Shown in pieces: positions 23,968 to 31,070 of a stretch of DNA of 37,694 bases. The notes below the pieces were generated by a model. That model did no database searches and was not told where the DNA came from. It saw only the letters and a list, made by a program, of their open reading frames with translations. The number at the start of each line of letters is the position of its first letter. Position 1 is the stretch's first letter. Source of the DNA: Acidobacteriota bacterium. GTDB taxonomy: Bacteria; Acidobacteriota; Terriglobia; Acidiferrales; UBA7541. A program made the position numbers and the translations under genes. The stretch lies in contig PMUS01000044.1 in assembly GCA_003166795.1 (NCBI GenBank), forward strand, positions 24,172 to 61,865. The letters run 5' to 3'.

Positions 23968-24777
23968 TTAGTGCCCGCGGAAGTTCGGAGCGCGCTTCTC
24001 GAAGTATGCCGTCAGTCCCTCGGCGCAATCCTCGGACAGAAAGCAATGAACCTGCAGTCGGTTTTCTTCGTCAATGGCATCTTGCAGTTCCTTATGGGCG
24101 TCACCGACCATCGTCCGCTTCACGTCTCGGTACGCCAGCGGCGGCCCCGCAGCCACGCGCTCCGCCAGCTTTCGCGTTTCGTCCTCGAACGTCTCCTTGG
24201 AAAATACGCTGGCCACGATTCCAATCCGATGCGCTTCCTCCGCCGAAAGTCGCTCCGCGGTGTAAAACAACTCCGAGGCGCGCGACAGGCCCACCAGCCG
24301 GGGCAGAAAAAACGTGGCCCCGAAATCGGGATAGAGCCCCAGCTGCCCGAACGCCTGCGTGAAGATTGCCGGCTCCGACGCGATGCGAAGATCGCACGCC
24401 AGGGCCAGACTCATTCCGCCTCCTGCCGCCGGACCGTTCACCGCCGCGATCACCAACTTCGGCATGGACGCGATGGCCACGCAGATTTCCTTGCCCGTCT
24501 CCAGCATCTCTTTAAATTCATCCACGGCGCGGCGGTTCCGCGCATCGCGCATGAAATTAATGTCGCCGCCCGAGCAAAATCCGCGCCCAGCCCCGGTCAG
24601 CACCACGGCCCGCACGGATTTGTCCTCGCCCGCGCGCAGCAGTCCATGCACGAGCTCGCGGCACAATGCGGGATTCAGCGCGTTCAGTTTTTCCGGCCGG
24701 TTCAGGCGCAAGGTCAGGACCGAGCCCGAGCGTTCTTCCAGTACAAGTTGTGTTGCGGCTTGTTGGGTTACGCTCAT
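23968..24777 (-). CDS. Enoyl-CoA hydratase/isomerase family protein (PaaG-like)
   Basis: This 269-aa crotonase-fold protein starts at ATG 24777, ten bases after GGAG. Oxyanion-hole segments are C-S-G-G-D (68-72) and A-A-G-G-G-M-S-L-A (117-125). The first catalytic glutamate of true hydratases is missing (Met/Ser there), and the second catalytic position is Asp151 in G-L-Y-P-D-F-G. That combination is seen in PaaG, which isomerises ring-epoxidised phenylacetyl-CoA, and in some isomerases. So isomerase is more likely than hydratase. No other paa genes are present, so substrate is open. It follows the Mug gene by 36 nt. Confidence 0.88.
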   Translation of the reverse strand: MSVTQQAATQLVLEERSGSVLTLRLNRPEKLNALNPALCRELVHGLLRAGEDKSVRAVVLTGAGRGFCSGGDINFMRDARNRRAVDEFKEMLETGKEICVAIASMPKLVIAAVNGPAAGGGMSLALACDLRIASEPAIFTQAFGQLGLYPDFGATFFLPRLVGLSRASELFYTAERLSAEEAHRIGIVASVFSKETFEDETRKLAERVAAGPPLAYRDVKRTMVGDAHKELQDAIDEENRLQVHCFLSEDCAEGLTAYFEKRAPNFRGH

Positions 24778-24813
24778 CGCCGTCAATCTCCAGCGCGCCC
24801 CGCGCGAAGCGGG

Positions 24814-25326
24814 CTAATCCTTTAGACTCTTCAGCAGCACAGCGAGTTTCTTGAAGTATCTCTTCTTCACGGAGAGAGCAGCTCCCGCATTCTGGCCGCT
24901 CGTCGAAGGCAGCACGAACACGCGCGCGCCGTAGAGCAGTTCCTTCTGCAGGCCGAGTTTGCAGGGACGTCCGGTGAACTTTTCATAGACCATTTTGCCG
25001 TTGAACGCGATCACCCGCGGCCGCAGCTCTTCCAGCTTCTGCGCCAGCAGCACGCGGCCTTCGGCGAATTCTCGCCGCTCGAGTTCCTCGATCCCGCGCG
25101 TCGGCCGCTTCACCAGGTCGGTCATGCCGATGCCGAATTCGAGCATCCGCCGGTCGTCCTCGTATCCGATAGGTTCGGGGATCACGCCCGATTCGTACAA
25201 GATGGGCCAGAACTGATTGTTGCGCCCCGCGTAGTAGTGTCCCACGCGCGCCGAGCGGTCGCCCGGGTTGGCGCCCACCAGAATCATCTTCATCCCTTTG
25301 CGCAGATAATCGGGCAGCGTCCTCAT
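24814..25326 (-). CDS. mug: G/U(T)-mismatch-specific DNA glycosylase (Mug/TDG type)
   Basis: This 170-aa protein is the usual family length. Motif A is G-A-N-P-G (18-22), followed by S-A-R-V-G-H-Y-Y-A-G and N-N-Q-F-W. The second motif is L-P-S-T-S-G-Q-N-A, the equivalent of N-P-S-G-L-N, which inserts into the DNA. Members remove uracil, ethenocytosine or thymine opposite guanine and start base excision repair. It is first in the five-gene minus-strand group and divergent from the sigma factor gene. Confidence 0.92.
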   Translation of the reverse strand: MRTLPDYLRKGMKMILVGANPGDRSARVGHYYAGRNNQFWPILYESGVIPEPIGYEDDRRMLEFGIGMTDLVKRPTRGIEELERREFAEGRVLLAQKLEELRPRVIAFNGKMVYEKFTGRPCKLGLQKELLYGARVFVLPSTSGQNAGAALSVKKRYFKKLAVLLKSLKD

Positions 25327-25509
25327 CGAGTTTCCTGGGTTCTCCCAGCCGGTCTCAGCTCGCGTGCGGCTCCCGATCCTCTTGCCTTGCTGGATGGGCC
25401 AGCGGCACCGAAGCCCCGCAAGCGCGATTGAGTTGGAGCTATATCGCTTCGCTCGGTATCATAATACATTCCCGGCGGCAAGGTTCTGAAAGCTGTGCTA
25501 ACCTTTCCT

Positions 25510-26163
25510 ATGGAAAAAACCTCCATGAGCTCCTCCAAACTCGACCCGGTCGCGCGCCGCCCGCTGCCTTCGCAGGTAGTGAAGGACGACGAGTCCGCCC
25601 TGGTTGCGGCAGCGAAAGCTGGCGACATTTCCGCATTCGAGACGCTGGTCGGCCGCTACGAGCGGAAGATTTTCCGCCTCACCCAGAACATAACCCAGAA
25701 TAGAGAGGACGCCGAAGACGCCATGCAGGAGGCGTTCCTCAAGGCATACGAGCACCTCCAGTCGTTCGAAGGCAATTCCCGCTTTTATACCTGGCTCGTA
25801 CGCATCGCCGTGAATCAGGCGCTGATGAAGCTCCGCAAGCGCCGTCCCAATGTGGTTTCGCTCGACGAAGAGGTGAACACAGGCGAAGACATGGTGCCCC
25901 GCGAAGTGGAAGACTGGGGCCCGTCACCGGCGGACCGCTACGCTCAAACCGAGCTTTCCGAGATTCTCACGAAAGTTATCGGAGATCTTGACCCTCCATT
26001 CCGAATCGTTTTCCAGTTGCGCGACATCGAAGAACTATCAACGGAAGAGACAGCTGAGGCGCTGGGGCTTTCTGTGCCCGCCGTCAAGTCGCGGCTTTTG
26101 CGTGCGCGATTGAAATTGCGTCAGACGCTGAATCAATACTTTCGGCGGGGAGAAAATAAGTGA
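25510..26163 (+). CDS. ECF sigma-70 family factor (RpoE-like)
   Basis: This 217-aa protein has sigma region 2 at about 40-110 (R-Y-E-R-K-I-F-R-L-T, D-A-x-D-A-M-Q-E-A-F-L-K-A, F-Y-T-W-L-V-R-I-A) and region 4 at about 150-210 (D-I-E-E-L-S-T-E-E-T-A-E-A-L and P-A-V-K-S-R-L-L-R-A-R). The length suits sigma-24/RpoE-like extracytoplasmic function sigma factors. The start is uncertain: ATG 25510 is used, while GTG 25495 and ATG 25525 are alternatives, none with a clear ribosome binding site. It overlaps the next gene, a zinc-finger anti-sigma, as GTGA. Confidence 0.93.
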   Translation: MEKTSMSSSKLDPVARRPLPSQVVKDDESALVAAAKAGDISAFETLVGRYERKIFRLTQNITQNREDAEDAMQEAFLKAYEHLQSFEGNSRFYTWLVRIAVNQALMKLRKRRPNVVSLDEEVNTGEDMVPREVEDWGPSPADRYAQTELSEILTKVIGDLDPPFRIVFQLRDIEELSTEETAEALGLSVPAVKSRLLRARLKLRQTLNQYFRRGENK

Positions 26164-26399
26164 AGTGCAAAACGATTATCACCGAGCTTGCGGATTATCT
26201 GGACGAAGCGCTCGACCCCATCCTTCGTGCCTCGATTGAAGAGCATCTTGGCAAGTGCAAGGATTGCCGCATCGTCGTGGACACCTGCAAGCAGACGATT
26301 GAAATCTTTTGCAACTCCGAACCCGCCCCGCTGCCTCAAACGACCCGCTTGCGCCTGCACGAAGCCCTTGCCAAACGCCTTCGCCGCGTCCGCGCCTGA
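26160..26399 (+). CDS. Zinc-finger (zf-HC2) anti-sigma factor, soluble
   Basis: This 79-aa protein starts with GTG at 26160, overlapping the sigma stop by 4 bases. The anti-sigma zinc signature H29-x3-C33-x2-C36 is present (E-H-L-G-K-C-K-D-C) with preceding helix L-A-D-Y-L-D-E-A-L-D. No membrane helix follows, so this is a soluble ZAS-type anti-sigma, such as RsrA/ChrR-like sensors, which release the sigma factor on oxidation or metal loss. The coupled position strongly implies it binds the sigma factor encoded upstream. Confidence 0.9.
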   Translation: MKCKTIITELADYLDEALDPILRASIEEHLGKCKDCRIVVDTCKQTIEIFCNSEPAPLPQTTRLRLHEALAKRLRRVRA

Positions 26400-26432
26400 T
26401 CGCTGCTAATACTTCCTCGCCGAACGATCGCT

Positions 26433-27395
26433 CTACTGAAACATCGGAACGTCCCGTCCCATGCCTCTTTCGCGCGCCAGTTCGTAGACTCGCCCGCCGA
26501 CCACGATGTCCTCGATCGCGATTCCATTCGACTTGAAAAGCGTAATCTGTTCCGGACTCGTGCGACCAGCGACTTTCCCTGAAATAATGTCCGAGAGCTC
26601 GCGAACAGAGTTCCATCTCTGCATATCCTCGCCAAAAGCCAGAATCAGATCGCCAGCCTCAATCTTCGATTGCTCCACCGAATCCGCTGCGATCACGTCC
26701 GCTCGTCGAACCGTCTCGCTGTCTATCTCGCGCTTGTTTGCGAAATTCACGCCTGCCGCATTAATGTGCACCCCGCGCTCAAGCCATCGCCCTTCCACCA
26801 CCGGAGTCGTTGATGTCGTGCACGTGATCAGTATGTCTGCGCCCCGCACCGCTTCCTCAGCAGTCGCCACGGGCGTCACTGGCACGCCAATCCGTGCGCT
26901 CATATCCCTCGCGAACATTTCCCGCCGCTCGGCGTCGCGGCCAAACGCGTGGACTCGTTCCAGCTTCCGCGCTAGCGCGACGGCCTCGAGCTGCGTGCGC
27001 GCCTGCAAACCTGTACCCACAATTCCGGCGGTCCGCGCGTCCGCACGAGCCATCGCGCGAGTGGCCACGCCGGTGGCCGCGCCTGTTCGGAGCTGCCCGA
27101 GATAGTTCGCCTCAATCAACGCCAGAAGTTCGCCCGAGTGCCCACTGAAAAGCGGCACCAGAAATCGCGCCCCGCTCGGCGATACCGTGTAAATCTTCAG
27201 CCCAAGGTAGCCGCCCGCGGAATCCGAGGCGGCCATGTAGTGCATCACGCCCTTTTCCACCAGCCGCAGTCTCTGGCGCGGATGAGAAACGGCCGTGCCG
27301 TCCGCGAGCCGCCGAAAAGACGTCTCGACGAGTTCCATCGCCATCGGCATCGTCAGAATTGCCTTCACGTCTGCTTCCGTCAGCAGCAACGACAT
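26433..27395 (-). CDS. Ornithine cyclodeaminase / mu-crystallin family protein
   Basis: This 320-aa protein starts at ATG 27395 (MSLLLTEADV), with GAGG 8 nt upstream; a longer in-frame reading would overlap the preceding gene. Family marks are K67 in L-G-L-K-I-Y-T, R103-T-G-A-A-T and the NAD(P)-binding loop G-I-V-G-T-G-L-Q-A (124-132), then a C-terminal segment with D-x-x-x-G. Members include ornithine cyclodeaminase, alanine dehydrogenase of the archaeal type, ketimine reductase and opine-type synthases, so the substrate is open. It starts 46 nt after the NHL-repeat gene and may share its transcript. Confidence 0.9.
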   Translation of the reverse strand: MSLLLTEADVKAILTMPMAMELVETSFRRLADGTAVSHPRQRLRLVEKGVMHYMAASDSAGGYLGLKIYTVSPSGARFLVPLFSGHSGELLALIEANYLGQLRTGAATGVATRAMARADARTAGIVGTGLQARTQLEAVALARKLERVHAFGRDAERREMFARDMSARIGVPVTPVATAEEAVRGADILITCTTSTTPVVEGRWLERGVHINAAGVNFANKREIDSETVRRADVIAADSVEQSKIEAGDLILAFGEDMQRWNSVRELSDIISGKVAGRTSPEQITLFKSNGIAIEDIVVGGRVYELARERGMGRDVPMFQ

Positions 27396-27441
27396 CGGAG
27401 TGGCCTCGATTCCAGGGGGAACGTCCTGCAGTGGAAAAATA

Positions 27442-28383
27442 TCAGAAGTTGAGCCGATAACGAAGCACGCGCGCGTCGGGCCTGTCGAGGACGAGCAGCT
27501 CCTTGCGAGGACTGACCGCGAGCGATGGCGCGGCGCGATTCGCCTGCCCGAGTTCGGGCGCGAGATCGATATCCAGCTTCGGCCGTCCGTCCACGGTCCA
27601 TACGTGGAGCATTCGCCCGTCGGCATCCATCGCGAAAATGTAACCTAACCCGACAGCAAACTGATCGCTGAGTCTGCGATCAACTCCGTCCGCCCTCGCA
27701 TCCACCAGCGATGCGAACTGCCCTTCGTTCGTGAAGCGCAGGATGTCGTTCCCCGCCGGATCAACGATGTATACATAGCCGTCTGGACCCATGGCGATCG
27801 CTCGCGGCCGAACCTTCGCATTCGGCACACTCACGGCCGGCTCCCAGTTTCGCAATAGCCGAAACCCCGGGGAGTAAGTGAAGACGTGCCCGGCATCCGC
27901 ATCCAGCACATGGATCAGGCCATCTTCGCCCACGGCGACACCCAGAATATCCTCGTCGTTCGGGCGGCCCTTCAGGCGCACCTCGTGATACCGGTCGCCG
28001 TTGGGAAAGAAGACAAATGTGCTGGCCCGCCCGACGTCGGTCAGGTAGATCGCGCCACCACTGTCAACGGTGATCGCTTGCGGATATTTCAACCCCGGTT
28101 CCCCGAAAGAAAGCAACGGCCTGCCCTCCCACGTGAACTTGTCAACGAAGCGGCTCCCGGCGTCGGCGAGATAAATGTTCCCCAGCGAATCGGTCGCAAT
28201 GTCCGTGGGTTGTTCCAATTGGCCGGGATCGCCGCCTTTCACACCCCACGTCGCGATGTACGTGATCGAAAACGGAGGAGGCGCCTGCGCCTGGGCGCGC
28301 GTGTCGCTCTGCGAGCAGCCAACCAGCGCGCCGGCGCACGCCAGCACCGCGACCGAAACTAGAAAGGAAAAGCCGCCGCGCAT
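27442..28383 (-). CDS. NHL-repeat beta-propeller lipoprotein
   Basis: This 313-aa protein starts at ATG 28383, five bases after GGAGAGG. The signal peptide ends at lipobox L-V-G-C (Cys23). The rest is a beta-propeller with NHL-type repeats: phrases such as Q-P-T-D-I-A-T-D-S-L-G-N-I-Y-L-A-D, Y-P-Q-A-I-T-V-D-S-G-G-A-I-Y-L-T-D and R-P-R-A-I-A-M-G-P-D-G-Y-V-Y-I-V-D recur about every 45 residues, for about five or six blades. Such proteins are usually binding scaffolds in the envelope. It follows the SH3-like gene by 67 nt and precedes the cyclodeaminase-family gene. Confidence 0.9.
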   Translation of the reverse strand: MRGGFSFLVSVAVLACAGALVGCSQSDTRAQAQAPPPFSITYIATWGVKGGDPGQLEQPTDIATDSLGNIYLADAGSRFVDKFTWEGRPLLSFGEPGLKYPQAITVDSGGAIYLTDVGRASTFVFFPNGDRYHEVRLKGRPNDEDILGVAVGEDGLIHVLDADAGHVFTYSPGFRLLRNWEPAVSVPNAKVRPRAIAMGPDGYVYIVDPAGNDILRFTNEGQFASLVDARADGVDRRLSDQFAVGLGYIFAMDADGRMLHVWTVDGRPKLDIDLAPELGQANRAAPSLAVSPRKELLVLDRPDARVLRYRLNF

Positions 28384-28450
28384 TCGAGCCTCTCCATGTC
28401 CAGAGGTTTTACGCTCTGACGTACCGAATCTGATTTTTTCTGCAAGATGT

Positions 28451-29491
28451 CTATCCATGCGCGTGTTTCCGTTTTACAGGCGCCTCGCCCGGTCCCTTGA
28501 CTCGCCTTACGCTAGTCTGGTGCATCCGGTAGAGACGCTGCTGGGAATTTCCACTGCTCCAATCCTCAAAGGTAAACGACGCATCGCCGCCCGGCGCCCG
28601 CGTGAGTTTCACCGGCAGTTTTCCGCACAGGTCGCTCGCGACGAAGGCCGTCTCGTATCGCTGGCTCTGCTTTCCCCATGTAAACACGCGCATCTGCGTG
28701 AAGTCGCACGCTTGGCCTTCCGGTCCTCGCGTGCCGACCACAAGATATTGCGGCCGTTCACCGCCCGATAAATCGGCGACGCGATTCAGCTCAAACCACG
28801 CCGCAATTCGCAGCCCGGCCGAGCTCGCGTAGTCAGGAAGCGGCGCAGGAATGTCGAGATCCACGAACCGGCCGAGAATCCAACCCGCGACAGTCGTCTG
28901 ATCGGCCAGATGCGCGCGAACCAGCCACCAATCCTCTTTCCTTAGTGCGGCCGGCGCGCCGGCGGAGTCCCCCTCGTCGCTGTGCGCGGCTGCTGGCGTG
29001 GGCGGGGTTGCTGCCGCCGGCACTTCCACTGCTTGCCTCTCGAACATCTCCACCGGAATCCCCTTGCCGATCTGGCGCAGGCGCGGCGATTCTCGCCCCG
29101 CCACAATATGCAGATTGCTGATCACTCGGGTCGCACCTCGCGCCTCCACCGGCGACGACGTTGCCCTCGCCTCCAGGTCCTGCATCTTCTGCCATAGGTC
29201 CACGGACAGCAGGTCGCTCTGCGCGACCCATCCTATTAGTCCGGCCGTCGTGCGCACTTTCACCTGTTGCTGAAAGTGGTTGAGCACGTCCAGCCGGTCG
29301 CCGTATTTCAGCGTGCCGATGGGCTCGCGAATCTCCGCGCTTGAGTCCCAAAGAATGGCCTGGCGACTCCCCGCGTAAGCCACTTCCAAAACAGGCTTCG
29401 AATGGTGAAATCGCAGATAGGCGGCAATGCAGATCACCAGGACCACCGCGAAACCCACCAACAGCTTTCGGACCGTTAACGGCACATGCAT
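28451..29491 (-). CDS. Membrane-anchored protein with bacterial SH3-like domains
   Basis: This 346-aa protein starts at ATG 29491 (MHVPLTVRKLLVGF); a longer frame has no hydrophobic N-terminus. One uncleaved membrane anchor (about 9-27) precedes an SH3-type domain (about 35-97, with K-Y-G-D-R-L-D-V-L and G-L-I-G-W-V) and, after a Pro/Ala linker (~160-180), a second SH3-like segment (about 186-215, W-W-L-V-R-A-H and G-W-I-L-G-R-F). The C-terminal ~120 residues form a beta-rich domain I do not recognise. SH3b domains often bind peptidoglycan. It is the first gene of the minus-strand run with NHL and cyclodeaminase-family genes. Confidence 0.78.
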   Translation of the reverse strand: MHVPLTVRKLLVGFAVVLVICIAAYLRFHHSKPVLEVAYAGSRQAILWDSSAEIREPIGTLKYGDRLDVLNHFQQQVKVRTTAGLIGWVAQSDLLSVDLWQKMQDLEARATSSPVEARGATRVISNLHIVAGRESPRLRQIGKGIPVEMFERQAVEVPAAATPPTPAAAHSDEGDSAGAPAALRKEDWWLVRAHLADQTTVAGWILGRFVDLDIPAPLPDYASSAGLRIAAWFELNRVADLSGGERPQYLVVGTRGPEGQACDFTQMRVFTWGKQSQRYETAFVASDLCGKLPVKLTRAPGGDASFTFEDWSSGNSQQRLYRMHQTSVRRVKGPGEAPVKRKHAHG

Positions 29492-29604
29492 TCGATTTTC
29501 ACGCTGAATATGAATTCTACACCAAGGGTCGCGCGCCTCCGCCGGCAGTGCCCGGGAAAGTACTGCCCATGTGTCGCAAAAGGTTCGGGCGCTCGCCATT
29601 CTGT

Positions 29605-29610
29605 TACAAT
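29605..29610 (+). promoter_or_regulatory. Candidate -10 element of the DoxX gene
   Basis: TACAAT lies 41 bases before the DoxX start, in the divergent region shared with the SH3-like gene. No convincing -35 is seen. Confidence 0.3.
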
Positions 29611-29651
29611 CCGGCACTGCGATCCCGGTTTCACTGCCTAGGAGAAATCGA

Positions 29652-30089
29652 ATGCAGATCCTCGAAAGACTGAAGCCGCTTGGGCTGCTGCTCCTTCGCG
29701 TGGCCGTGGGAATAATTTTCATCTACCACGGCTATCCGAAACTGTTCGGGCACACCCGGGAAACGATTCAGGTGTTTGCGCATATGGGACTTCCCAGCTA
29801 TTTGGTGTATATCGCGGGAGTAATCGAATTCTTCGGCGGGTGCATGCTGGTTGTGGGTCTCTTCACGAGGGTCGCGGGCCTTCTGCTGGCGATCGAAATG
29901 GCTTTCGGACTATGGAGGGTTCACAACATCATTTCGAATCCGATGGCCGTGGGGAATTACGAGCTGCCTCTCGTGCTCGCCGTCTCGACTTTTACGCTGG
30001 CCACCGTCGGCGCTGGCTTGATCTCATTCGACCAAGCGCTCTTCCACGAAAGTCGCCCGTCCCCACGAAAGTCTAGACCGAAGGACTAG
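29652..30089 (+). CDS. DoxX family membrane protein
   Basis: This 145-aa protein starts at ATG 29652, seven bases after AGGAG. Four membrane helices are visible at about 10-26, 47-66, 68-87 and 106-126. The DoxX features R-x-x-x-G-I-I-F-I-x-H-G-Y-P-K-L-F-G (16-33) and the E-F-F-G-G-x-x-L-V-x-G-L-F-T-R segment are present. DoxX/DoxD-like proteins are quinone-linked oxidoreductase subunits or redox-stress membrane partners; here no partner subunit is adjacent. The tail (130-145) is basic and soluble. Confidence 0.92.
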   Translation: MQILERLKPLGLLLLRVAVGIIFIYHGYPKLFGHTRETIQVFAHMGLPSYLVYIAGVIEFFGGCMLVVGLFTRVAGLLLAIEMAFGLWRVHNIISNPMAVGNYELPLVLAVSTFTLATVGAGLISFDQALFHESRPSPRKSRPKD

Positions 30090-30155
30090 TCCGGGTTCCG
30101 CGAACAACACGTGTGTGAGAGTCGAGCGCGAACCCTCAGCGGAGAAGAATTGCCA

Positions 30156-30407
30156 GTGAGAACTAGAATCGTATCTGTGATGCTTGTTGCCGTTGGATTC
30201 TTCTTGAACGTAATATTCTTCCACTATGCATTTCACCCTGAGGCGCGACCCGCAAAAGCTGTAACCGAGTGCTTCGTGGGCTACTTCGTTGCCGTGCCGC
30301 TGGTTCTTTATTTCCTGAAGGGCGAGCGTGCGTGGCGGTGGGCCGTGTTTGGAATGTGGTGTTTGTATGTGGCCGTATTTGCGTACGTTATGCTGACAAT
30401 GAATTAG
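30156..30407 (+). CDS. Small membrane protein, unknown function
   Basis: This 83-aa protein starts with GTG at 30156, eight bases after GGAGAAG; a GTG at 30111 without a ribosome binding site would add 15 residues. Three hydrophobic helices at about 5-25, 36-53 and 60-80 almost fill the protein. I recognise no family. It lies 66 nt downstream of DoxX on the same strand and could be co-transcribed. It is convergent with the PspC gene. Confidence 0.6.
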   Translation: MRTRIVSVMLVAVGFFLNVIFFHYAFHPEARPAKAVTECFVGYFVAVPLVLYFLKGERAWRWAVFGMWCLYVAVFAYVMLTMN

Positions 30408-30469
30408 CTGCGTCGGGAAGTAGCCCGATTCGCACCGGACTGTGCTAGCACCCAACCCTCGGCGAACGC

Positions 30470-30820
30470 CTAAGCCGGCTGCGCCGAATGCGGCGCGCTA
30501 GATTGAGGAGGTGCGGCGGGTATCGGATACGGAGCTTTCGGCATGATTAGCCACGCGACAAAGTAGCCGATAAACGCAGGCACCACCGGCACCGGCATCA
30601 GAACCAGCAGAATCCAAATCAATCGGACCAGCGTCGAGTCCAATTCCAAATACTCAGCAATGCCGCCGCACACTCCCGCGATCTTGCAATCCGTCACCGA
30701 CCGCATCAGCCGCTTCGACGCGCGCGGTGGACCATCAGGCGCCGCGTGTTGCCGTGCTCCGCAGAAGTAGCAGAAATTCGAATAGTCCGCGAGATCCCTC
30801 TGGCAATTTCCGCAAGTCAT
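30470..30820 (-). CDS. PspC domain protein with N-terminal zinc ribbon
   Basis: This 116-aa protein starts at ATG 30820, preceded by GGGAGGG. The zinc ribbon C3-G-N-C6 ... C17-Y-F-C20 (M-T-C-G-N-C, F-C-Y-F-C-G) is followed by the PspC domain at about 38-97: the I-A-G-V-C-G-G-I-A-E-Y-L segment, R-L-I-W-I-L-L-V-L and a second hydrophobic half ending in W-L-I-M-P. PspC proteins sense or relay membrane stress in the phage-shock response; zinc-ribbon forms occur without the other psp genes, as here. The C-terminus is Pro/Ala/Ser-rich. Confidence 0.91.
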   Translation of the reverse strand: MTCGNCQRDLADYSNFCYFCGARQHAAPDGPPRASKRLMRSVTDCKIAGVCGGIAEYLELDSTLVRLIWILLVLMPVPVVPAFIGYFVAWLIMPKAPYPIPAAPPQSSAPHSAQPA

Positions 30821-30925
30821 GATCGGACCCTCCCGAGCGCGAATCCTATGTTCCCCACGCTCACTATTGAATACGAGGCAAGCCCTCAAAAAGTTTCCGC
30901 TTCCGGCGTCACGGAGTCCTTATCT

Positions 30926-30985
30926 GGGGTCGAGAATCCTGGTCGGGACTCGGGAATTCTTGTCCGGACTCGAGAATCGTTGTGG
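30926..30985. repeat. Three imperfect 20-bp tandem repeats
   Basis: Three head-to-tail 20-base units (30926-30945, 30946-30965, 30966-30985) share the core GGACTCGAGAATC-TTG-, with the first the most diverged. They lie between the PspC gene and the 3' end of the E1 fusion gene, and directly abut the palindrome at 30986. No protein frame uses them convincingly. They could be an operator array or an expanded repeat. Confidence 0.55.
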
Positions 30986-31005
30986 GTCGTGGCTTTAGCC
31001 ACGAC
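30986..31005. repeat. Perfect palindromic hairpin next to tandem repeats
   Basis: GTCGTGGC and GCCACGAC flank a TTTA loop. A second, weaker inverted repeat (GCGG-CTTTAA-CCGC, about 31025-31038) follows at once. No T tract trails either on the minus strand, where the E1 gene ends at 31071, so terminator function is only possible. Confidence 0.5.
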
Positions 31006-31070
31006 ATAAGCCCTGTAAAATCGGGCGGCTTTAACCGCTGAAGCTCCGGTTTTGCAGCTTCCGCACCGAC

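Noticed and set aside
23461..24825. 454-aa plus-strand frame across the rhodanese and crotonase genes
   Set aside because: Antisense of three well-recognised genes; Arg/Pro/Ser-rich with no domain.
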